From positions 1 to 6,772 of the forward strand of contig JBAXLO010000234.1 of assembly GCA_037134755.1 (NCBI GenBank): a DNA stretch of 6,772 bases. Reading direction: 5' to 3'. Under the pieces are notes generated by a model. That model saw only the letters and a list, made by a program, of their open reading frames with translations, did no database searches and was not told where the DNA came from. This DNA is from JBAXLO01 sp037134755. GTDB taxonomy: Bacteria; Bacteroidota; Bacteroidia; Bacteroidales; JACABE01. Made by a program: the position numbers and the translations under genes. Shown piece after piece: positions 1 through 5,431 of this stretch (its first letter is position 1; every line of letters begins with the position of its first letter).

Positions 1-123
1 TCACTTTTTTATAAACAGATTCTTGTTAATTCCTTAATCGGTATAAACTCTAATACAAACAATATATCTTCTCATAACTCCAACAACTCTGCCAGAATCA
101 AATGATAGAGATTTAAAATTCTT

Positions 124-160
124 AAATCACCAAATCACTATATCGCCAATTCACTAAATT
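124..160. repeat. degenerate 8-bp tandem repeat
   Basis: Four full units and one partial unit in strict 8-bp register: AAATCACC (124), AAATCACT (132), ATATCGCC (140), AATTCACT (148), then AAATT. Odd units end in CC and even units in CT, so there is also a weaker 16-bp period. Similar runs of AATTCACNAAATCAC-type units are, from memory, frequent in intergenic DNA of Bacteroidota. No function is evident. Confidence 0.6.
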
Positions 161-180
161 ATTCTCCGTAGGAGATAAAT
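158..180. repeat. small palindrome TCTCC-GTA-GGAGA
   Basis: A 5-bp perfect inverted repeat (TCTCC at 163-167, GGAGA at 171-175) with a 3-base centre. It extends past a 2-base mismatch by three more pairs (158-160 with 178-180). It is followed by ATAAATCTTAATAGAAAA. This order, a CTCC/GGAG palindrome followed by an AT tract ending in TAGAAAA, resembles abundant dispersed non-coding repeats I recall from Bacteroidota genomes. Related words recur at 223-235 (GTCAGGGAATATA) and 249-258 (CCTATGGGAA), consistent with an eroded copy. The family assignment is inference from memory. Confidence 0.4.
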
Positions 181-263
181 CTTAATAGAAAACCTAACCT
201 CCAACAAACATTTTCATTTTCTCGTCAGGGAATATACGATGTTTATGTCCTATGGGAAGTTGT

Positions 264-344
264 TATTTTATCATTGCAACAAGTTACAGGTAGTAAAATA
301 TCTATATTTTGGTCATTACAACAAGTTGCAGCATACTAAATATA
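264..344. repeat. two imperfect 41-bp tandem repeats with internal dyads
   Basis: Copy 1 (264-304) and copy 2 (305-344) both start TATTTT. They share a 19-bp core (271-289 and 313-331) reading TCATTRCAACAAGTTRCAG that differs only at two R positions, then diverge before ending in AAATAT. Within each core is a 14-bp near-palindrome, TGCAACAAGTTACA (275-288) and TACAACAAGTTGCA (317-330). The dyad centres are exactly 42 bp apart, about four helical turns. It could be an operator pair, a structured RNA element or a decayed repeat; the nearest start codon is too distant to favour the first. Confidence 0.5.
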
Positions 345-377
345 TATTTATTCATCATTAATAATTGTCATATGATA

Positions 378-425
378 ATATTACACATTTTTTAGCTGTG
401 TAATATATCATTAATAAGATATTAC
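378..425. other. competing hairpins (three-arm inverted repeat)
   Basis: Arm A, ATATTACACA (378-387), pairs perfectly over 10 bp with arm B, TGTGTAATAT (397-406), leaving a 9-base loop. Arm B can alternatively pair over 7 bp (GTAATAT, 400-406) with arm C, ATATTAC (419-425). The two foldings are mutually exclusive. No run of T follows the A-B stem on either strand, so it is not a standard intrinsic terminator. It lies about 85 bases past the stop of the minus-strand kinase-like gene and could still be a 3' end structure. Confidence 0.4.
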
Positions 426-440
426 AAATAACTAGAGGTA

Positions 441-463
441 ATGTAAAATGCTTTTAGAAAAGC
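441..463 (-). terminator. possible weak terminator after the kinase-like gene
   Basis: On the minus strand, 26 bases past the stop at 490, a 5-bp stem (459-463 with 450-454) closes a 4-base loop. It is followed by ATTTTACAT, a short T-rich tract. The stem has only two G-C pairs and the T tract is interrupted, so this is a weak candidate. The larger hairpin at 378-406 is an alternative end point. Confidence 0.25.
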
Positions 464-489
464 TATAATTCACAAAATATAAATCAATA

Positions 490-915
490 CTAACTAAATA
501 ATTTTAACAGGTTCTCACCACAAATTCTAATATTAGAAGCATATTCCAGAAACTCTTTATTATTAGTTGAAGTATATTCGGTTTCCAGCATATTCGAAAA
601 AGCTATTATACCGTTTAATTGAGTTCTAATATCATGATTTAATTGCGAAAAAGATGTAATCTGATTTAAATTAGATATGTCTTTATTTAACGATTCATAC
701 TTTATTTCAATCTGATCTTCTTTAATAGCTTTTAATTGATGTTTAACATCCTTTTCAATAAGATTAATCTTTTCAAGTTCGCTTTTTAAATATTTAACAT
801 TAGTGTTACTCTCTTCAATAGTCTTTATAATTTTTGATAACGTTGAATATTGTAATAAGACGATAATAATCACAACTATTGCAATTATTAAAAATATAAG
901 CATATTTGTTTCCAT
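490..915 (-). CDS. membrane-anchored lone histidine-kinase dimerisation (HisKA) protein
   Basis: This 141-aa protein has one N-terminal membrane helix (about residues 5-22, almost all I/V/L), a charged region likely to form a coiled coil (about 27-80), and a HisKA-type phosphoacceptor segment. The H-box reads SQLNHDIRTQLNGII (90-104), with His94 as the expected phosphorylation site. Glutamine replaces the proline usual in the RTPLN motif. The second helix of the dimerisation domain follows (about 121-140) and the protein then stops at LLKLFS, just where a full kinase would lead into the ATP-binding domain. No N, G1 or G2 box is present, and none of the three downstream frames restores one, so it cannot autophosphorylate by itself. 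It lies 12 bases after the receiver gene. It may be a phosphotransfer or dimerisation partner, a decoy, or a decayed kinase; I favour a maintained short protein, with modest certainty. Confidence 0.75.
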   Translation of the reverse strand: METNMLIFLIIAIVVIIIVLLQYSTLSKIIKTIEESNTNVKYLKSELEKINLIEKDVKHQLKAIKEDQIEIKYESLNKDISNLNQITSFSQLNHDIRTQLNGIIAFSNMLETEYTSTNNKEFLEYASNIRICGENLLKLFS

Positions 916-927
916 ATTGATTTTGAA

Positions 928-1311
928 TTAAAAATTTAAGGTGTCATGTATTGCTTTCAATAATTCTAAAGGTTTGTAGGGTTTACTAAGATAATTATCC
1001 ATACCAGCAGCCATTATTCTTATCTTATCCGTTTCTAAAGCATAAGCAGTTACAGCAATAATTGGCATTCGCTCGCATTTAGTTTCCTTCTCAATCGTTC
1101 TAATTTTTTTTGTAGCTTCAATACCATCCATAACAGGCATCTGTATATCCATCAGAATTAAATCAAATTTTTCATTTAAATATTTTTCAACACCAATAGC
1201 GCCATTCTCAGCAATAGTGATATTGTGCAATTCTCTTTTTACAATACATGAAGCTACCTTTTGATTAATAGGGTCATCTTCAACTAAAAGAATGTTAAGA
1301 ATCCTGCTCAT
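928..1311 (-). CDS. single-domain response regulator (receiver only)
   Basis: This 127-aa protein is one complete receiver (REC) domain with no output domain, similar in layout to CheY/Spo0F-type proteins. The acidic pocket is Glu11-Asp12-Asp13 and the phosphoacceptor is Asp55 in LILMDIQMPVMDG. The switch residues are Thr88 and Tyr107, and the conserved Lys110 precedes a proline (LSKPYKP). All key residues are present, so it should accept a phosphoryl group. MDIQMPVMDG is typical of receivers found in hybrid kinases and phosphorelays. The next gene encodes a lone HisKA domain, suggesting the two interact, although neither supplies an ATPase. Upstream, 132 AT-rich bases separate it from the glycosyltransferase gene. 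A TATATTTA at 1343-1350 (minus strand) loosely resembles a Bacteroidota -7 box, so a separate promoter is possible. The ATG at 1311 fits the domain start. Confidence 0.92.
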   Translation of the reverse strand: MSRILNILLVEDDPINQKVASCIVKRELHNITIAENGAIGVEKYLNEKFDLILMDIQMPVMDGIEATKKIRTIEKETKCERMPIIAVTAYALETDKIRIMAAGMDNYLSKPYKPLELLKAIHDTLNF

Positions 1312-1443
1312 ATTATTGAATTTATTATTTTAAAGAAACTACTAAATATAACTATTAAACTTGAAAATTGTTAAAAAGGTTACAATAAAATAATTTTTAA
1401 TTTAAAAATATTTAATATTGATGTAATTAAAATAGTAGCAATA

Positions 1444-2631
1444 TTAAGTACTTCTTTTAGCTCGTTCCCAATTTACAGATTGCTTGCCTTTAAGATAACG
1501 TTTAAAACCAAGATAAACTGCCAAATTCATAATAAAGAAATAATAAGGAATAAAAAGTATTTTAATTTTAATAGCTTTGTTTTCGAGATACCAACCCAAT
1601 AAAGCCATCACATAAAAAAGAATTTGCAAGTGAAGCATTGTACTATAAAATGATAAAGGCGAAAATTGATTAGTAAAGACTATTAATATATTGAGTAGAA
1701 AAATAATAGGCAAAAACAAAGGTGCTAAAGTCCATCTTAAAACTCTGTGAGAAATAAACTGAAAAGATAACACACCATATTTAAATGGATTTAAAAGAGC
1801 TCTTAAACGAACAACCGATTGTATACCTCCTGCTGCAATTCTTATCTTTCGTTTTAATTCTTCTTTTACATTTGCCGATGATGTTTCGATAGCATAAGCA
1901 TTAGGATTATACTGAATGGTATAACCATCCATTGCAACTCTTAATGATATTATAAAGTCGTCGAGCAAAGTATCTTTTTCTACTTCACGATAAAGTTCTG
2001 TTCTGATTGCAAAAAGTTCACCGGCAGCACCAACAACTGAATATAATTCAGCATCCCATTTCTTTAATGTTGATTCATATTTCCAGTAAATCCCCTCCCC
2101 TGCTCCGGCAGCACTTTCGGCTTCTTTCTGAAATATTCTTTTTTCGCCTGAAACACATCCAACTTTAGGATTTTTAAATAGATTTACAATCTCTTTTATT
2201 GAATCTTTTCCAAGCAAAGTATTACCATCAGAAAAGATAACAATAGGTGTTTTAACAAACTGCATTCCTCTGTTCATTGCACCTATTTTACCATTTCTTG
2301 CAGCTTCATGGTAAACTTCTAGACCTTGATATTTCCTAAGCAAATCAGGAGTACCATCATCAGAACCATCTGTAACCCAAACCTGATGAACTTTATCTTG
2401 TGGGTAATTCATCGCTAACGAATTCTTAACTTTAGCATCTATATAATCCTTTTCGTTATAAGCTGCTACAAACAAAGTAACTTCAGGATAGTATTCATAA
2501 TCATCATTTTTATTATCTTTATATAGAATTCTTTTTATCTTTATAATAATGTATAAAAGAATACCATAACCTAAATATGCATAGAATACTATAAATATTC
2601 CAAACCAGAAAATAATTTCAGCTATTGACAT
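1444..2631 (-). CDS. membrane family 2 glycosyltransferase
   Basis: This 395-aa inner-membrane enzyme has an N-terminal membrane helix (about 5-31), a cytosolic GT-A catalytic domain (about 50-280) and about three C-terminal helices (297-319, 332-349, 358-376). Motifs run in GT2 order: AAYNE (56-60), DGSDDGT (88-94) for nucleotide-sugar binding, SDGNT (134-138) at the metal-binding DxD position, LLDDF (222-226) with the likely catalytic aspartate, and RKIRIAAGGIQ (261-271) in place of the processive-enzyme QxxRW. This fits the cellulose/hyaluronan-synthase-like subgroup common in exopolysaccharide loci of Bacteroidota. The donor sugar and product cannot be read from sequence. The ATG lies 3 bases after the stop of the acyltransferase gene, so the two are probably translationally coupled and may act on the same glycan. 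Function as a GT2 is secure; whether it is processive is open. Confidence 0.93.
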   Translation of the reverse strand: MSIAEIIFWFGIFIVFYAYLGYGILLYIIIKIKRILYKDNKNDDYEYYPEVTLFVAAYNEKDYIDAKVKNSLAMNYPQDKVHQVWVTDGSDDGTPDLLRKYQGLEVYHEAARNGKIGAMNRGMQFVKTPIVIFSDGNTLLGKDSIKEIVNLFKNPKVGCVSGEKRIFQKEAESAAGAGEGIYWKYESTLKKWDAELYSVVGAAGELFAIRTELYREVEKDTLLDDFIISLRVAMDGYTIQYNPNAYAIETSSANVKEELKRKIRIAAGGIQSVVRLRALLNPFKYGVLSFQFISHRVLRWTLAPLFLPIIFLLNILIVFTNQFSPLSFYSTMLHLQILFYVMALLGWYLENKAIKIKILFIPYYFFIMNLAVYLGFKRYLKGKQSVNWERAKRST

Positions 2632-2634
2632 AAT

Positions 2635-3258
2635 CTATTTATTAATTACTTTTTCCCATTCTTTAGTCACTTGATTATATTGTTTAATCACTCTGCAAGG
2701 GTTTCCAACAGCAATACTAAAAGGTGGAATATTTTTAGTAACAACACTCCCAGCACCAATCTGAGTACGTTTACCAATTGTAACTCCTGCAAGCACTACA
2801 GAGTTTGCACCAATATGAACTTCTTCTTCAATAGTTATCCCTCTAATATCTAATTGCTGATGTTTTGAATTCTGTTCACCATCTTTATACCCATGATTAA
2901 AACCACCAATAAATACATGTTGACCTGTACCGGCTCCATTTCCAATTGTTACAGGCCCTAAAACTACAGTTCCTATACCAATCTGACAATTATCACCAAT
3001 AATTACATCGCCACCACCATTATTAATCACACAATATTGCTCAATCATTGTATGTTTACCAATATTAAACTTTTTAAAGAAAAGAACATCAAGTCTTGCT
3101 GACCACATTACTTTGGATCCTTTGCCTCTTTTATGAAAGAACCTATTTACAAACCAGCTTATATACCAGCGAGGTCTAGCTCTTAAAGGACTAACAATAA
3201 GCCATAATGTCAATCTCTTTAATCTTTCATTAGATTTAATATTTTCGATGATACTCAT
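2635..3258 (-). CDS. hexapeptide-repeat acyltransferase (probable O-acetyltransferase)
   Basis: This 207-aa protein has a short basic, aromatic N-terminal segment (1-60), then left-handed beta-helix hexapeptide repeats in two blocks (about 65-118 and 139-177, for example IGDNCQIGIGTVVLGPVTIG). A loop between them contains GGFNHGYKDGE (118-128), whose His122 matches the catalytic histidine of the LacA/NodL/CAT-like acetyltransferases. The C-terminal signature AVGNPCRVIK (183-192) is also typical of that family. It most likely transfers acetyl from acetyl-CoA to a sugar hydroxyl, in the manner of WcaF-like enzymes of polysaccharide clusters. A serine or amino-sugar acceptor cannot be ruled out. 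Only 3 bases separate it from the downstream glycosyltransferase gene, supporting a joint role in making a decorated surface glycan. The length is normal and nothing essential seems missing. Confidence 0.9.
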   Translation of the reverse strand: MSIIENIKSNERLKRLTLWLIVSPLRARPRWYISWFVNRFFHKRGKGSKVMWSARLDVLFFKKFNIGKHTMIEQYCVINNGGGDVIIGDNCQIGIGTVVLGPVTIGNGAGTGQHVFIGGFNHGYKDGEQNSKHQQLDIRGITIEEEVHIGANSVVLAGVTIGKRTQIGAGSVVTKNIPPFSIAVGNPCRVIKQYNQVTKEWEKVINK

Positions 3259-3300
3259 TGTTTTTATATCAATTTATTAATGAATAAATAGTATTTAGAT

Positions 3301-3837
3301 TTAAATTAAAAACTCTTGTTGATCAATTTCATTTTTATAAAGGACATAATTAACTGCTCTTTGAATATCTATAACACGCCATCCCCAATGCTCTTGGAAC
3401 AAATGACGGCTCTCAAAGAGTGCGTTTTCTCTTGCTGCTTTAGTATTCTTCTGATACAATAATAAAAAATCTTTCATATCCTGATAAACATCTGCTACAA
3501 ATTCTGCTATGCTACATTTTGCTGGTTTTGCATCCATACTATCATGCAATCCAATAGACCAGAACTCGTCTGCTTTTCCTAATACTGCTTTGGTATCTTT
3601 ATAAATTACTTCCCAGTTTTCTTCAGTTATATAACGTTCATTTGCTTCAGGATTAGCAACGTTAATATAAGGCAATAATGCTCCTTTTACATAAAGTAAA
3701 GGACACACTTTTTGCAAATAACTTAACACATCTTCTCTTGTGTATTTTTCAATTGATTCGGTAAACAAACAATAATCATTAGCTACCGTAATCATTTCGA
3801 TTACACTTCTTGAAATTTCCGGTTCATTAATATCCAT
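3301..3837 (-). CDS. DUF5063-like conserved protein of unknown function
   Basis: This 178-aa, soluble, apparently all-helical protein has no signal peptide or membrane helix. From memory its pattern matches DUF5063: an N-terminal helix pair, SIAEFVADVYQDMKDFL (109-125), then a charged helix leading to EHWGWRVIDIQRAVN (149-163). Tryptophans and acidic residues recur at conserved-looking places. The biochemical role of the family is not known to me and none is proposed. The gene lies 18 bases after the conserved 468-aa protein, with an A/G-rich stretch (AAGAAAAGAAA) just before its ATG. It is followed after 42 bases by the acyltransferase gene, so it is probably co-transcribed with both. Family assignment is by recall of the motif, not by search. 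Confidence 0.8.
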   Translation of the reverse strand: MDINEPEISRSVIEMITVANDYCLFTESIEKYTREDVLSYLQKVCPLLYVKGALLPYINVANPEANERYITEENWEVIYKDTKAVLGKADEFWSIGLHDSMDAKPAKCSIAEFVADVYQDMKDFLLLYQKNTKAARENALFESRHLFQEHWGWRVIDIQRAVNYVLYKNEIDQQEFLI

Positions 3838-3855
3838 TTTCTTTTCTTATTTCTT

Positions 3856-5262
3856 TTAATCAGTATAGCCAAACAGCTTTTTTGTTTTAATAACATCTTC
3901 AATATATTTAGGAACCATAAGTTCCCAGCCCTTTTCATGGTTCTTTATTTTATTTAGAACTATGTGAGGATAAGTTGTTATAATTGATTTTTTAGCATTT
4001 TTTATATCTACAATTTGTCTGTTCTCAAGAAGGTGCAAATATAAGTATTTAATCTTATCAGGGATCTTAAAATTTTTAGTATTTATCAACTCACCTGTTT
4101 CTTCATCAATTGAAGGGTATAAATATAGTTTCATATTATCAGCAAACAAACGCCCAAAAGCTTCAATAATACCACCTTTTAGATGTGCATAATATTTTTC
4201 ATCAATAATATTTGCAAAGGTATGGATACTGATAACAATCCTGAGATTCCTTATTTTAAATTGAGAGAAATAAGAAACTAATTTATAATATTCTTTAAAG
4301 CTCGAAACCATTACATTTTGTCCCATTCCATTTAAGATATCAACTCTATCCAGGAAGTCTCTTTCGTGAAGATTACCATCTTCTAAAAGGTTATTAAGTG
4401 TGAGTTCACAAATAGCAATTGTATTTTCTTTTTCGTAACTTTCATCTTTTTTAAACAAACCAAAACTTGTTTTCAGCATATCAAAACCCAAATAAGTAAT
4501 AGGTCGGAAGCTACCTCTGAATGCTAATACATTTTTATTATATAATAGATCTGAAGGTTCGTAAACATCTCCATATCGATTAAACATTATCGCTTTAGCC
4601 ATACCATTTTTTACTAATTGAACTCCTAACAAACGATTATCAACATATGATAATTGAGGGCCACTCATATTTATCATAGTAATTTCTATTCTATCTGAAT
4701 TTAAATCATTCATTAAAGATTGAAGAAAATCTACAGGATACTCATGATAGTATAAACATGCGTAAATAAGATTAATACCGATAACTCCCAGTGTGTTTTG
4801 TTGTAATAAGTTATCATTTTCGAGCAATTTAACATGAATTACAACTTCGTTAGGTTCTTCATTGCATCTTAATTGAAATCTCATTCCCAACCATCCATGG
4901 CTTTCATTAGTTTTATGAAAGTTAAGCGTTGTAACAGTATTTGCAAAAACAAAAAAACAGTTTCTGTTTCCTCTTTTCTCACCTAGAATCTTAATTATTT
5001 CTTCATATTCTTTATTAAGCATCCTTTGAAGACGAATTTGAGAAACATATCTTTCGTTTTTATCTTTACCATACAATACATCACTAAAAGCCATGTCATA
5101 AGCTGAAATAGATTTAGCAATTGTACCGGAAGCTCCACCTGCCTGAAAGAATGTTCGGGCAACTTCTTGTCCACCTCCTATCTCAGCAATACTTCCATAA
5201 AATCTTTCATCAAGATTTATTTCTAATGCTTTACGTGTTGTTGAAAGAATCTCTTTTGCCAT
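3856..5262 (-). CDS. conserved 468-aa cytosolic protein of unknown function
   Basis: A large soluble protein, with no signal peptide or membrane helix. Conserved-looking blocks (numbered from the ATG at 5262) are INLDERFYGSIAEIGGGQEV (15-34), GGASGTIAKSISAYDM (42-57), FFVFANTV (103-110), SHGWLGMRFQ (121-130), GVIGINLIYA (159-168), NRLLGVQLVKNGMAKAIMF (209-227), RGSFRPIT (249-256) and, near the C-terminus, KGGIIEAFGRLF (362-373). I recall this pattern from a widespread family whose members are often labelled TonB-dependent receptor or nicotinate-nucleotide adenylyltransferase. Neither label fits: there is no beta-barrel, plug or export signal, and I see no HxGH nucleotidyltransferase motif. 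The glycine-rich N-terminal blocks suggest a ligand-binding site, which is inference. A GTG at 5283 in frame would add seven residues; the ATG is preferred because it is preceded by an A-rich stretch and leaves a normal leader after the promoter box at 5298-5305. It heads the minus-strand cluster. Confidence 0.85.
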   Translation of the reverse strand: MAKEILSTTRKALEINLDERFYGSIAEIGGGQEVARTFFQAGGASGTIAKSISAYDMAFSDVLYGKDKNERYVSQIRLQRMLNKEYEEIIKILGEKRGNRNCFFVFANTVTTLNFHKTNESHGWLGMRFQLRCNEEPNEVVIHVKLLENDNLLQQNTLGVIGINLIYACLYYHEYPVDFLQSLMNDLNSDRIEITMINMSGPQLSYVDNRLLGVQLVKNGMAKAIMFNRYGDVYEPSDLLYNKNVLAFRGSFRPITYLGFDMLKTSFGLFKKDESYEKENTIAICELTLNNLLEDGNLHERDFLDRVDILNGMGQNVMVSSFKEYYKLVSYFSQFKIRNLRIVISIHTFANIIDEKYYAHLKGGIIEAFGRLFADNMKLYLYPSIDEETGELINTKNFKIPDKIKYLYLHLLENRQIVDIKNAKKSIITTYPHIVLNKIKNHEKGWELMVPKYIEDVIKTKKLFGYTD

Positions 5263-5297
5263 TTTTAAATCATTATTATACACTAATTATTCATAAA

Positions 5298-5305
5298 CAA
5301 AATTA
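5298..5305 (-). promoter_or_regulatory. probable Bacteroidota -7 box for the minus-strand cluster
   Basis: The minus strand reads TAATTTTG, an exact match to the TAnnTTTG consensus. It lies 35 bases before the ATG at 5262, giving an expected leader of about 30 bases. The -33 TTTG element is poor: only a T-rich run (GTTTTTTT, about 5319-5326) lies at that distance. In DNA this AT-rich a match can occur by chance, but the position before the first gene of the cluster supports it. Confidence 0.45.
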
Positions 5306-5379
5306 ATCAATTTATGTTAAAAAAACTTAAGCATCTTCTTATTTATTATATATTAACATTATTAAAGGGAGAAATTGTG

Positions 5380-5387
5380 TTACTTTG
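5380..5387 (+). promoter_or_regulatory. possible -7 box for the M23 peptidase gene
   Basis: TTACTTTG followed by C differs from TAnnTTTG at one position and lies 44 bases before the ATG at 5432. No good TTTG lies at the -33 spacing. If this is the promoter, transcription starts near 5393 and the in-frame TTG at 5375 cannot be the start codon. Confidence 0.35.
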
Positions 5388-5431
5388 CAAATAGATTTTC
5401 AATACAATATATTCATTTGCACAAGAACTTA

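Larger units (their letters stand above)
1..489. other. non-coding, repeat-rich left end
   Basis: No coding region can be supported in this stretch on either strand. The longest open frames are about 30 codons, show no family resemblance and lack a convincing start. The region is instead rich in short-range structure, listed separately: an 8-bp tandem array, a small palindrome, a pair of imperfect 41-bp repeats and several hairpins. Dispersed, decayed intergenic repeats of this kind are common in Bacteroidota genomes, which is my reading from general knowledge. The transcription unit ending at 490 may terminate inside it. Confidence 0.6.

Noticed and set aside
1..108. Plus-strand open frame from the left edge ending at TGA (106-108)
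   Set aside because: It has about 35 codons, is rich in Asn and Ser, resembles no family and is adjacent to repeat DNA; chance is the simpler explanation.
33..125. Minus-strand open stretch of about 30 codons containing GRVVGVMRRYIVCIRVYTD
   Set aside because: It has an in-frame stop just upstream, only a 13-residue product from its ATG and no recognisable family; it could be a relic but cannot be supported.
1393..1409. ATTTTT/AAAAAT stem after the glycosyltransferase gene as a terminator
   Set aside because: The stem is made only of A-T pairs in a nearly pure AT region, so it is expected by chance and carries little stability.
1444..2631. Missing QxxRW motif in the glycosyltransferase as a sign of inactivity
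   Set aside because: RKIRIAAGGIQ at that place is, as I recall, normal for this GT2 subgroup, and the nucleotide, metal and catalytic aspartate motifs are all present.
2671..2853. Plus-strand 60-codon frame inside the acyltransferase gene
   Set aside because: It is antisense to a clear hexapeptide-repeat gene, with a composition that reflects the reverse of that repeat; a shadow frame.
5263..5283. Seven-codon upstream extension of the 468-aa protein from a GTG start
   Set aside because: The ATG at 5262 is preceded by an A-rich stretch typical of the phylum, and the GTG would leave a leader of only about 8 bases after the probable promoter box. It remains possible.
5121..5306. Plus-strand frame across the start of the 468-aa gene
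   Set aside because: It is antisense to a conserved N-terminal block and has no promoter or family support.
5375..5431. TTG start giving a 19-residue extension of the M23 peptidase
   Set aside because: It would place polar residues ahead of a well-formed signal peptide and would include the likely -7 promoter box in the coding region.
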